Shown here piece by piece: positions 43,352-51,056 of a stretch of 64,000 bases of DNA (position 1 is the first letter of the stretch; each line of letters starts with the position of its first letter). Source of the DNA: Polymorphobacter fuscus (lineage in GTDB: Bacteria > Pseudomonadota > Alphaproteobacteria > Sphingomonadales > Sphingomonadaceae); the NCBI RefSeq assembly GCF_011927825.1, contig NZ_JAATJI010000001.1:310001-374000 (forward strand). Reading direction: 5' to 3'. The position numbers were made by a program, and so were the translations under genes. Below the pieces are notes generated by a model. The model searched no databases. It was given only the letters and a program-made list of their open reading frames with translations, and was not told where the DNA came from.

Positions 43352-43912
43352 TCAGGACATGTGCTTCAGGCCGACACGCAGATAGTCGTAGCCCGTGATC
43401 AGCGTCAGGACAGCGGCGATCCACAGGCTTGCGATGCCGGCTTCATAGGCCGGCAGCCAGGGCATCAGCGCCGGCGCCGACCCCGCCAGCACCAATGCGC
43501 CCAAGGCGATCATCTGGAACGCGGTCTTCCATTTGGCCAGCGCCGACACCGGCAGCGAGACCTGGAGGGTGGCGAGATATTCGCGCAATCCCGACACGAT
43601 GATCTCGCGCAGCAGGATGATCAGCGCGGCAACCACCGCCAGGCCATGGACGATATTGCTGTCGACCAGCATGACGATGACCGCGGCGACCATGATCTTG
43701 TCGGCGATCGGGTCGAGGAACACGCCGATCTTCGACACGGTGCCCTGCGCCCGCGCCAGATAGCCGTCGAGATAGTCGGTGATGCCGGCAACCAGGAAGA
43801 CGACGAACGCCGCCAGCCATTCATAGGGGCCCTTGCCCCACATCAGGACGACAAGCAGCGGCACCGCAAGGATGCGGCTGAGCGTCAGCAGATTGGGGAG
43901 GCTGGACAACAC
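43352..43912 (-). CDS. pgsA: CDP-diacylglycerol--glycerol-3-phosphate 3-phosphatidyltransferase
   Basis: A 186-residue membrane enzyme that makes phosphatidylglycerol phosphate, the first committed step to phosphatidylglycerol and cardiolipin. The CDP-alcohol phosphotransferase motif D-x2-D-G-x2-A-R-x8-G-x3-D-x3-D is complete in DYLDGYLARAQGTVSKIG and FLDPIADK. Several transmembrane helices surround it (LLTLSRILAVPLLVVLMWG near the start). It is the first gene of the operon with moaD and moaE, divergent from the nitroreductase gene. Confidence 0.95.
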   Translation of the reverse strand: MLSSLPNLLTLSRILAVPLLVVLMWGKGPYEWLAAFVVFLVAGITDYLDGYLARAQGTVSKIGVFLDPIADKIMVAAVIVMLVDSNIVHGLAVVAALIILLREIIVSGLREYLATLQVSLPVSALAKWKTAFQMIALGALVLAGSAPALMPWLPAYEAGIASLWIAAVLTLITGYDYLRVGLKHMS

Positions 43913-43978
43913 CGGCCATCCCTAGGCAATCCTGCGCCGCGATGCCAGATGCCCGGCAAAAAAGCTGAAGGACGTGCC

Positions 43979-44650
43979 ATGGATGTCAACGAAGCTCTCG
44001 CCACGCGCCGGTCGGTGCGCGGCTTTCTCGACACGCCTGTCGATCCGGCCGTCATCCGCCGCGTGGTCGAAGCGGCGGCGCGCGCCCCGTCGGGCGGCAA
44101 TGTGCAACCCTGGCATATCGATGTCGTTGCAGGCGACCGGCTGGAGGCGCTCAAGACCCTGATGCGCACGCGGCTTGCCGAAGCCCCGGGCGGCGAGCCG
44201 ACCGAATATGATATCTATCCCAAGACCCTGCCGTCACCCTATCGCGACTATCGTTTTGCCGTTGGCGAGGCGCTGTACGGCGCGCTGGGCATCCCGCGTG
44301 CCGACAAGATGCAGCGGTTGATGTGGTTTGCCCGCAATTTCCAGTTCTTCGGCGCCCCTGTGGCGTTGTTCTGTTCGGTGGCGCGCACCATGGGCCCGCC
44401 GCAGTGGAGCGACCTTGGCATGTATCTCCAGTCGCTCATGCTGCTGCTGCGCGCCGAAGGCCTCGACAGCTGCGCGCAGGAATGCTGGGCGATCTACCCT
44501 GCGACGATCCGTGGCTTTATCGGGATACCGGAGGACCGCATGCTCTTCACCGGCATGGCGATCGGCTTTAGGGATGAAGCCGATCCGGCGAATGCGGTGC
44601 GATCCGAACGGGCGCCGCTGGCCGATTTCGCCACCTTCCACGGTCTGTGA
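43979..44650 (+). CDS. Nitroreductase family protein
   Basis: A 223-residue FMN-dependent oxidoreductase. The N-terminal FMN phosphate-binding signature ATRRSVRGFLDTPV is followed by AARAPSGGNVQPWHIDVV; the C-terminal half has SDLGMYLQSLMLLLRAEGLD and FTGMAIGFRDEADPAN. Members reduce nitro groups, quinones or enones with NAD(P)H. GAAGGA precedes the ATG. The stop overlaps a possible GTG start of the next gene. Physiological substrate unknown. Confidence 0.9.
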   Translation: MDVNEALATRRSVRGFLDTPVDPAVIRRVVEAAARAPSGGNVQPWHIDVVAGDRLEALKTLMRTRLAEAPGGEPTEYDIYPKTLPSPYRDYRFAVGEALYGALGIPRADKMQRLMWFARNFQFFGAPVALFCSVARTMGPPQWSDLGMYLQSLMLLLRAEGLDSCAQECWAIYPATIRGFIGIPEDRMLFTGMAIGFRDEADPANAVRSERAPLADFATFHGL

Positions 44651-44676
44651 CGTGGAGTTGCCGCAAGGATTGCGTT

Positions 44677-45285
44677 TTGAAGAATGAGTCATCGATCGGC
44701 CGGCGCGGTTTCATCGGTGGCCTGATCGCGGGTGCGGCCGTCCTGGCGGTCCCGGCGCGGGCCGCCTCGGCGACACCGGTCGATGCGCGGCTGCTGGCCC
44801 GGGCGATGGCGGCCTTTGGTCGCCACCGCGCCGCGGTACAGAAAGCCGATCTGATCGCCATTGCCGATTATTCGCGCCCGTCGCGCGACCGGCGCTTTCA
44901 TCTCGTCGACATGGCGTCGGGCGCGACCGTCTCGATGCTCGTCGCCCACGGCCGCGGATCGGACCCGGCGCACAGCGGCTGGCTGCAGCAATTCTCCAAC
45001 GCCGATGGCAGCTATGCCTCGTGCGCCGGCGCCTTCATCACCGGCGGCGAATATGTCGGCAAGCACGGCCGGTCGATGCGTCTTCAGGGCCTCGACCCGA
45101 CGAACGACAACGCGCTGGACCGCGCCATCGTCATCCACACGGCGCCCTATGTCAGCGAAGCGATGGCGCGCGACATGGGCAAGCTGGGCCGCAGCCAGGG
45201 TTGCTTCACGCTGACCGGGGCCGATCTGCAACAGGTGCTGGCGCGCCTCGGCGGCGGCCGCTTTCTCTATTCCGACAAGGTCTAG
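44677..45285 (+). CDS. L,D-transpeptidase catalytic-domain family protein, exported
   Basis: A 202-residue protein of the YkuD_2 (murein L,D-transpeptidase catalytic) family, expected to act on peptidoglycan in the periplasm. The catalytic block is HTAPYVSEAMARDMGKLGRS followed by QGCFTL, with the active cysteine in S-Q-G-C. The N-terminus has a Tat-like twin arginine (IGRRGFIGGLIAGAAVLAVP). The TTG at 44677 is chosen because AAGGAT lies 6 bases before it; a GTG at 44647 overlapping the nitroreductase stop (GTGA) would add 10 residues and is a real alternative. Confidence 0.82.
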   Translation: MKNESSIGRRGFIGGLIAGAAVLAVPARAASATPVDARLLARAMAAFGRHRAAVQKADLIAIADYSRPSRDRRFHLVDMASGATVSMLVAHGRGSDPAHSGWLQQFSNADGSYASCAGAFITGGEYVGKHGRSMRLQGLDPTNDNALDRAIVIHTAPYVSEAMARDMGKLGRSQGCFTLTGADLQQVLARLGGGRFLYSDKV

Positions 45286-45299
45286 CGCGGAACTGGCGC

Positions 45300-45992
45300 T
45301 CAGGCCTCGCGCCGGCCCGGCTCGAGCATCCCGCGGGCCTTTTCGGCCAGTCGAGCCGCTTCTTCCGCATCGGGGTCCTTGGATTTCGGCGGTTCGGGAA
45401 TGACGATGCCGCGCTGCACGGCCGGCCGTTCGGCGACCGTCGCCAGCCAGCGCTGCAGGTTCACAAGGCCGTCGGTTTCGATCCCCGACCATTTGGCGGT
45501 CCGGATCCAGCACCAGTTGGCGATATCGGCGATGCTATAGTCGCCCGCCAGAAATTCGCGGGACGCCAGGTGCGAATCGATGACTTCGAACAGCCGCCGG
45601 CCTTCGCCCTGGTAACGGGCAATGGCGGCCGGGATCTTTTCGGGAAAATAGCGATAAAAGACATTGGCCTGCGCCATCATCGGGCCGATGCCGCCCATCT
45701 GGAACATCAGCCACTGCATCACCTGGCTGCGGCCCTTGACGTCGGACGGCATCAGCAGGCCGGTCTTTTCGGCGAGATAGACCAGGATGGCGCCCGATTC
45801 GAAGATCGGGAAGCCGTCATCGACCAGCGCCGGCACCCGGCCATTGGGGTTGATCCGCAGATAATCGGGCGTTTTCTGCTGGCCATGGGCAAGATCGACC
45901 TTGACCACCGCATAGGCCAGCCCAAGCTCCTCCAGGGTTACCGACACCTTGTAGCAATTGGGTGTCGCGGCCGTGTAAAGCGTCATCGTCAT
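45300..45992 (-). CDS. Glutathione S-transferase family protein
   Basis: A 230-residue GST. The N-terminal thioredoxin fold shows [20 protein letters not shown], the cis-proline region [10 protein letters not shown] and the [12 protein letters not shown] glutathione-binding block; the C-terminal helical domain ends in [15 protein letters not shown]. The pattern is that of bacterial GSTs related to YfcG/YghU. The ATG at 45992 is chosen; an upstream GTG would add 8 residues. Converges on the L,D-transpeptidase gene. Confidence 0.9.
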   Translation of the reverse strand: MTMTLYTAATPNCYKVSVTLEELGLAYAVVKVDLAHGQQKTPDYLRINPNGRVPALVDDGFPIFESGAILVYLAEKTGLLMPSDVKGRSQVMQWLMFQMGGIGPMMAQANVFYRYFPEKIPAAIARYQGEGRRLFEVIDSHLASREFLAGDYSIADIANWCWIRTAKWSGIETDGLVNLQRWLATVAERPAVQRGIVIPEPPKSKDPDAEEAARLAEKARGMLEPGRREA

Positions 45993-46069
45993 GGCGTTGG
46001 TGTCATTCGGGGCCACTCCGGCACGTCACCCTGCCAGTCTAGCGCGCCGACGCATCCGTGGCAAAACCG

Positions 46070-46348
46070 TCACCCGTTGAGCAGGCGCGACTTCTGTTCG
46101 GCAAATTCGGCGTCGGTCAGAACCCCGGCGGCGTGAAGCTCGGCAATCTGCTTCAGCCGCGAGATCGAATCGTCACTCAGGCCAGCGGCTGCGCCGGCGG
46201 CCGGTGCCGTGCTGCCCGGCTCTGCCGCCGCCGGCGCCCCGCGCGGGCGCGTCATGGCATTGGCAGTGCCGACGACCACGGCGGTGCGGCCGGCGGTGCG
46301 GGCGGCGGCGCCGATCAGGCTGGGGCGTCCGCGGCGTGATCCGAACAT
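46070..46348 (-). CDS. SHOCT domain protein
   Basis: A 92-residue protein with an N-terminal basic/hydrophobic stretch (SLIGAAARTAGRTAVVVGTANAM), an alanine-rich linker and a C-terminal SHOCT domain (SRLKQIAELHAAGVLTDAEF followed by AEQKSRLLNG), a short oligomerisation module. It starts 2 bases after the DUF6325 stop with a GGGAGA ribosome-binding site inside that gene, so the pair is co-translated. Its function is unknown. Confidence 0.85.
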   Translation of the reverse strand: MFGSRRGRPSLIGAAARTAGRTAVVVGTANAMTRPRGAPAAAEPGSTAPAAGAAAGLSDDSISRLKQIAELHAAGVLTDAEFAEQKSRLLNG

Positions 46349-46350
46349 GG

Positions 46351-46797
46351 TCAGTCTCCCTGTGAAGTCGTGGCAAGCAGCGTGGCGCGCGCGGCGTCGA
46401 CAACGTCGCCCGGAATGCGTTCGGACAGCACCAGCGTGCCGCCGGCGCTGCGCACGGCGTTGGCGAAGCCGGTCGCCCAGACATGTTCGCACAGCAAGGC
46501 AGCGACGGTCGAATTGGGCTTCATGTCGTCGGCAAGCTCGTTGAGATCGGCTTCGGACAGCAAACCGCTCGCGGCGCCGGAAATGCCCGCCACGGCAGCG
46601 GCGATATCGTCGGGCAGTTCCTGCATTTCGAGGATCAGCGCGGCGCCATCATCATCCTTGACCACGACCGCAAGATCGATGACTCGCACGATGCCGCGTT
46701 CGACAAGGTCGACCAGCGCGGGTGTGATGTCGCCGTTGAACCTGTTGCCGTCAAAGGCGAGGACGATCAGCTCGATCGGCCCGGTCGCATCGGTCAT
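46351..46797 (-). CDS. DUF6325 family protein
   Basis: A 148-residue protein. The N-terminal block TGPIELIVLAFDGNRFNGDI with LVERGIVRVIDLAVVVKDDDG is typical of the DUF6325/DUF1269-like group that pairs with SHOCT proteins in actinobacteria and alphaproteobacteria. No signal peptide is evident. GGGGAGAG precedes the ATG. The role is unknown; the conserved pairing suggests a complex with the SHOCT partner encoded next. Confidence 0.82.
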   Translation of the reverse strand: MTDATGPIELIVLAFDGNRFNGDITPALVDLVERGIVRVIDLAVVVKDDDGAALILEMQELPDDIAAAVAGISGAASGLLSEADLNELADDMKPNSTVAALLCEHVWATGFANAVRSAGGTLVLSERIPGDVVDAARATLLATTSQGD

Positions 46798-46890
46798 GGC
46801 ATCTCTCCCCTGGTCAGTCAGTCCCAACATATCATCGGCGTGCGTCAAACTTGTGTCGAGTCCGGCATGTGTCGGGTCAGATGTGTCGCG

Positions 46891-47082
46891 TCAGGGCGCC
46901 GCCGTGGCGGCGGCCGGCGACGTCCGCTGCGCGTCGGCCATGGCGGCATCGACGTCGGCGACGGCTTTTGCCGCGACATCGTTGCCGGTGGGTCCACCGA
47001 CGGCTTCCGGTTCAGGGGTCGTGCTGCCGCCACACGCCGCGAGCAGCAACAGGAGCAGGGACGCAGTGGCGCGGTACAGCAT
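46891..47082 (-). CDS. Small lipoprotein
   Basis: A 63-residue predicted lipoprotein. The signal ends in a lipobox LLAAC with the lipidated Cys17 (MLYRATASLLLLLLAACGG). The mature part is a short alanine/threonine/proline-rich peptide with acidic residues (VADVDAAMADAQRTS). No family is recognised. It lies between MlaA and DUF6325 on the same strand. Confidence 0.6.
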   Translation of the reverse strand: MLYRATASLLLLLLAACGGSTTPEPEAVGGPTGNDVAAKAVADVDAAMADAQRTSPAAATAAP

Positions 47083-47131
47083 CGGATCAGCATAGCGCAG
47101 AGCCGATGCCTGCGAAAGCGGCGAGCGCGGG

Positions 47132-48040
47132 CTATTGCGGGGCAGGGGTCGATGCCCTGGGCGGTTCGGGCTGTGCTGCAGGGGCGGGCTCGGCTGCTGC
47201 TGGCGCAGGGTCGGGCGCCGAAACGGCAGGGTCGGGCGCTGCGGCCTCGGGCGTGTCCATCTCGGCTTCGTCCTCGGGGTCGAGCGGCAGGTTGCCGTCG
47301 TAGATCGCATTGCGCCGGTTCTGCAGATAGGCGGATTTGACGAGCGTATATTCGTCCAGGCTGTCGGCGAGCAGCTGGTCGCCGCCCTGTTCGGTCAGCC
47401 GGGCGCGGAAATTGATCAGCCGGGTCACGATCTGGCCGCCGCGCCAGTAAAGTGTCGGGCTGAAAGCGGCGTTACGGGTGAAGTCGGCCGGATCGATCAG
47501 GAAATCGGCGCCGAGCCCGAAGCTGTCGCGCAGCGTCGCCGGGCCGAACAGCGGCAACACCATATACGGCCCCGATTCGATGCCCCAGGCCGCAAAGGTC
47601 TGGCCGAAATCTTCCTTCTCCTGCTCGCGCCCCAGTTCGGTGGCGTTGTCGGCAAGGCCGCCGACGCCCAGGGTGATGTTGATGAGGATGCGATCGAGGG
47701 TGCGGAACGCCTGCGAGACCTTGCCCTGCAACAGCGCGTTCATCAGGCTCGAAGGTTCGCCATAGGTGCTGTAGACGTTGGTGATGCCGTGGCGCGCCGC
47801 AGTCGGCACCACCGCGCGATAGGTGTTGGCCACCGGCTTGAGCACGGCGCGGTCGATATTCTTGTTGAACTGGTAGATGCGGCGGTTGGTGCCCTCCCAC
47901 CGGTCCGCCTCGGCGACCTCCATGCCGCCCGCGCGCGGCGTCGTGCAGCCAGCGAGCGGCAAGGCGACAACCAAGGCCGACAGAACCGCGAGCGGGGCAG
48001 GGATACGCAAGCGGGTGGACAATGACATCGAGAAGGGCAT
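47132..48040 (-). CDS. mlaA: MlaA (VacJ) family outer-membrane lipoprotein
   Basis: A 302-residue lipoprotein of the phospholipid-transport Mla system, which removes mislocalised phospholipids from the outer leaflet of the outer membrane. The lipobox LAGC (C32) follows a signal peptide. The MlaA domain has DRWEGTNRRIYQFNKNIDRA, GGLADNATELGREQEKEDFG and WGIESGPYMVLPLFGPATLRD. From about residue 245 there is a low-complexity Pro/Ala/Glu tail (PEAAAPDPAVSAPDPAPAAA onwards) that the E. coli protein lacks. The ATG at 48040 is one of two close options (48028). No other mla genes are in the window. Confidence 0.92.
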   Translation of the reverse strand: MPFSMSLSTRLRIPAPLAVLSALVVALPLAGCTTPRAGGMEVAEADRWEGTNRRIYQFNKNIDRAVLKPVANTYRAVVPTAARHGITNVYSTYGEPSSLMNALLQGKVSQAFRTLDRILINITLGVGGLADNATELGREQEKEDFGQTFAAWGIESGPYMVLPLFGPATLRDSFGLGADFLIDPADFTRNAAFSPTLYWRGGQIVTRLINFRARLTEQGGDQLLADSLDEYTLVKSAYLQNRRNAIYDGNLPLDPEDEAEMDTPEAAAPDPAVSAPDPAPAAAEPAPAAQPEPPRASTPAPQ

Positions 48041-48087
48041 TGCCCGACTTCGATGGCCGGCACAACCGGCTACGTCGTCTCGCCCGC

Positions 48088-48112
48088 TTGACACATATAA
48101 AGATATCTTTAT
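48088..48112 (+). promoter_or_regulatory. Methionine operon promoter with 16-bp palindromic operator
   Basis: A -35 TTGACA (48088-48093) is followed by the perfect palindrome ATAAAGATATCTTTAT (48097-48112), which would overlap the -10 region. The regulator start codon lies 12 bases after the palindrome. This fits autoregulation by the ArsR-type regulator encoded next. The AAGATATCTT core resembles sites I recall for SAH-responsive ArsR regulators (SahR), not checked. Confidence 0.65.
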
Positions 48113-48124
48113 GTCCCGGATGCG

Positions 48125-49075
48125 ATGGAGCCGTTGCTGATCATCCTGCGTGCGCTGGCGGACCCGAGCCGGGTGCGGATCCTGCTGCTTGTTCGCCGCA
48201 TGGAGCTGTCCGTCGGGGAAATCGCCGCCGTGCTCGAACAGAGCCAGCCGCGCGTTTCACGCCACATTCGTATCCTGTCCGATGCCGGTCTGGTCAAGCG
48301 TTCCAAGGAAGGCGCCTGGGTGTTTGTGCGGCTTGGCGAGGCCGGCGTCGCGGGGCCGGTCCTGGCGGCGATGGATGCGCTCGCCGCCGATGCCGGCATT
48401 GTCGACCAGGCACGGCTGGCAGCCGTGCGAGAAGAGCGCGCGGCCGCCGCCGATGCGTGGTTTGCGACCCATGCCGCATCGTGGGACCGCGAGCGATCGC
48501 TGTACATTGCCGAAAGCGCCGTCGAGGCGGCGGTGATCGCGGCGCTCGGATCGGATGCGCTGGGCAATCTGGTCGATGTCGGCACCGGCACCGGCAGGAT
48601 GATCGAGCTGCTCGGCCCGCGCGCCACCACCGCGCTCGGCATCGATCGCAGTCCGGAAATGCTGCGCCTGGCACGCGGCCGCATCGAAGGCGCCGGCCTC
48701 GCCCATGCCGAAGTGCGGCGCGGCGACATGTATGCGCTGCCGTCCGATGATGGCAGTGTCGACACGGTGGTGCTGCACCAGGTGTTGCATTTTGCCGATG
48801 ATCCGGCGGCGGTGATCGCCGAGGCGGCGCGGGTGCTGGCGCCGGCGGGGCGGCTGCTGATCGTCGATTTCATGCCGCACAATCGGGAAGAGCTTCGCAA
48901 CCAGCAGCGCCACCTGCGGCTCGGTTTCGCCGATGCCCAGATGATCGACTGGATGGCAGCGGCGGGGTTGGCGGGCGCGGTGGTGGCACGGCTGCCCGAC
49001 CGCGAGGCGATCGGCGTGACTTTGTGGCTTGGCACGCGCGAAGCCCGGCAGACGGATGAAAGGAAAGCGGCGTGA
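48125..49075 (+). CDS. ArsR-family regulator fused to a SAM-dependent methyltransferase domain
   Basis: A 316-residue fusion. Residues 1-80 are an ArsR winged helix (ILRALADPSRVRILLLVRRM, QSQPRVSRHIRILSDAGLVK); no metal-binding cysteines are present. Residues 130-300 are a class I methyltransferase fold with the SAM motif LVDVGTGTGRMIELL and a second motif around RLLIVDFMPHN. Related ArsR-methyltransferase proteins next to methionine genes are thought to sense S-adenosylhomocysteine or SAM. It overlaps metF by 4 bases (GTGA). Control of its own operon through the upstream palindrome is inferred. Confidence 0.88.
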   Translation: MEPLLIILRALADPSRVRILLLVRRMELSVGEIAAVLEQSQPRVSRHIRILSDAGLVKRSKEGAWVFVRLGEAGVAGPVLAAMDALAADAGIVDQARLAAVREERAAAADAWFATHAASWDRERSLYIAESAVEAAVIAALGSDALGNLVDVGTGTGRMIELLGPRATTALGIDRSPEMLRLARGRIEGAGLAHAEVRRGDMYALPSDDGSVDTVVLHQVLHFADDPAAVIAEAARVLAPAGRLLIVDFMPHNREELRNQQRHLRLGFADAQMIDWMAAAGLAGAVVARLPDREAIGVTLWLGTREARQTDERKAA

Positions 49076-50013
49076 GCCTGTCGGTGCATGAAATGGCGGA
49101 GGCGGCCTGCGCGCTGAACCCTCCGCTTTATGCCGATCTGCCCGGTGACGTGGCAGTCAGCTTTGAATTTTTCCCGCCCAAGTCGGAGGCGATGGAAGCG
49201 ACGCTCTGGCAGTCGGTCGAAACGCTGGCGCCGCTGGCGCCGCGCTTCGTGTCGGTGACCTATGGCGCCGGTGGCTCGACGCGCGAGCGCACGCACGCCA
49301 CCGTTGCCCGCATCGCCGGCGAGACGGCGATCCCGGCGGCGGCGCACCTGACCTGCGTCAACGCCAGCCGCGACGAGATCGATGCGATCGCCGATGGCTA
49401 TTGGCAGGCCGGCGTCCGCCATATCGTGGCACTGCGCGGCGACCCGCCGGTGGCGGGCGGGCGGTTCGAGGCGCGCGCCGATGGCTATGCCAGCGCCGCC
49501 GAGCTGGTGGCGGGGCTGAAGCGCCTTCATGATTTCGAGATTTCGGTGAGCGCCTATCCCGAAGTCCACCCCGAGGCCGGCAGCCTTGCCGCCGATCTCG
49601 ATGCGTTCAAGGCCAAGCTCGATGCCGGCGCGTCGCGGGCGATCACGCAATTCTTCTTCGAGCCGGAAACCTTCTTCCGCTTCCGCGACGCGGTGGCGGC
49701 GGCGGGGATTTCGGCGGAAGTGGTGCCCGGGATCCTGCCAGTCAGCAATTTTGCCCAGTTGCAGCGGATGGCGGTGCCGTGCGCGACCAATGTTCCCAAG
49801 TGGATGGCGCATCTGTTTGCCGGGCTCGATGACAAGCCGGCGGCGCGGCAGCTGGTGGCGGCGACGGTGGCGGCGGAGCTGTGCCGGCGGCTCTACGCCG
49901 GCGGGGTGCGGCATTTCCACTTCTACACGCTCAACCGGGCCGAGCTGGCCTATGCCATCTGTCACATGCTGGGGGTCAGGCCCTCCGCGCCCGCACTGGA
50001 AGTTGCCGCATGA
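49072..50013 (+). CDS. metF: 5,10-methylenetetrahydrofolate reductase
   Basis: A 313-residue FAD-dependent TIM-barrel enzyme that reduces methylene-THF to methyl-THF, the methyl donor for methionine synthase. The signature VSFEFFPPKSE with the catalytic glutamate is near the start; VSVTYGAGGSTRERT, AHLTCVNAS, HIVALRGDPP and ITQFFFEPETFFRFRD follow. The GTG start overlaps the regulator stop and the stop overlaps metH part 1 (ATGA), so all are translated as a coupled operon. Confidence 0.96.
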   Translation: MSLSVHEMAEAACALNPPLYADLPGDVAVSFEFFPPKSEAMEATLWQSVETLAPLAPRFVSVTYGAGGSTRERTHATVARIAGETAIPAAAHLTCVNASRDEIDAIADGYWQAGVRHIVALRGDPPVAGGRFEARADGYASAAELVAGLKRLHDFEISVSAYPEVHPEAGSLAADLDAFKAKLDAGASRAITQFFFEPETFFRFRDAVAAAGISAEVVPGILPVSNFAQLQRMAVPCATNVPKWMAHLFAGLDDKPAARQLVAATVAAELCRRLYAGGVRHFHFYTLNRAELAYAICHMLGVRPSAPALEVAA

Positions 50014-51056
50014 CCATCGCCGCGCTGTTTCGTCGCCAGGCTGCCGAGCGCATCCTCGTCAAGGACGGGCCCTACGGCACCGCCATCCAGGGGCTCGGCC
50101 TGACCGAAGCCGACTACAAGGGGTCGCTCGACCTGCCGATGGACCAGAAGGGCAACAACGACATGTTGAACCTGACGCGCCCGGCAGCGATTGCCGGCGT
50201 GTGCAACCAGTATCTCGCCGCCGGGGCGGACGTGCTGGCGACCAACACCTTCAACGCCAACCGCATCAGCCAGGCCGATTATGGCGCCGAGCATCTGGTC
50301 GGCGACATCAACCGCGCCGCCGCCCGCATCATCCGCGAATGCTGTGACGCGGCAACGGCCGCTGACGGCCGGCCACGCTTTGTCGCCGGCGCATTGGGGC
50401 CGACCAACAAGACGCTTTCGCTCAGCCCGCGCGTCTCCGATCCCGGCTTTCGCGAAGTCGACTTCGACGGGGTAAAGGCAGTGTATCGCGAACAGATCGA
50501 TGCGCTGGTGGAAGGCGGGGTCGACATCATCCTCATCGAGACCGTTTTCGACACGCTCAACGCCAAGGCCGCGGCCTTTGCCGCCGCCGAAGCCGCCGAA
50601 GCACTGGGGCGCGAGCTGCCGGTTATGCTGTCGATGACGCTCACCGACCTCTCGGGGCGCAACCTCAGCGGCCAGACGGTCGAGGCGTTCTGGCATTCGA
50701 TCCGCCATGTGAAGCCGTTGACCGTCGGGCTCAACTGCTCGTTCGGCGCGACCGAGCTGCGGCCGCATGTCGTGGCGCTGGCCAAGGTCGCCGACACGCT
50801 GATCCAGGTCTATCCCAACGCCGGCCTGCCCAACGATCTCGGTGAATATGACGAGGCGCCGGCGACGACCGGCAACCTTGTCGGCGACTGGGCGAGCGAA
50901 GGCCTGGTCAACATCGTCGGCGGCTGTTGCGGGACGACGCCGGCGCATATCGCGGCGATGGCGCGCGAAGTGGCGAAATATGCACCGCGCCAGGTGCCGG
51001 CCGAGGCACCTGCCATGCGGCTTTCCGGTTTGGAGGCGTTTTCCTTTGCAGCGTGA
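50010..51056 (+). CDS. metH: Methionine synthase, homocysteine-binding subunit (split MetH, N-terminal part)
   Basis: A 348-residue homocysteine S-methyltransferase module. It corresponds to the first domain of cobalamin-dependent MetH, with the zinc-binding cysteines in VGLNCSFGA and [11 protein letters not shown] and the N-terminal [14 protein letters not shown]. In many alphaproteobacteria MetH is encoded as this module plus a separate gene for the other domains; the two presumably associate. Overlaps metF (ATGA) and the next gene by 11 bases. Confidence 0.94.
   Translation: MTIAALFRRQAAERILVKDGPYGTAIQGLGLTEADYKGSLDLPMDQKGNNDMLNLTRPAAIAGVCNQYLAAGADVLATNTFNANRISQADYGAEHLVGDINRAAARIIRECCDAATAADGRPRFVAGALGPTNKTLSLSPRVSDPGFREVDFDGVKAVYREQIDALVEGGVDIILIETVFDTLNAKAAAFAAAEAAEALGRELPVMLSMTLTDLSGRNLSGQTVEAFWHSIRHVKPLTVGLNCSFGATELRPHVVALAKVADTLIQVYPNAGLPNDLGEYDEAPATTGNLVGDWASEGLVNIVGGCCGTTPAHIAAMAREVAKYAPRQVPAEAPAMRLSGLEAFSFAA

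Noticed and set aside
48109-49965. 618-codon minus-strand frame opposite the regulator and metF
   Set aside because: Serine/alanine/arginine-rich shadow in GC-rich DNA, antisense to two conserved genes.
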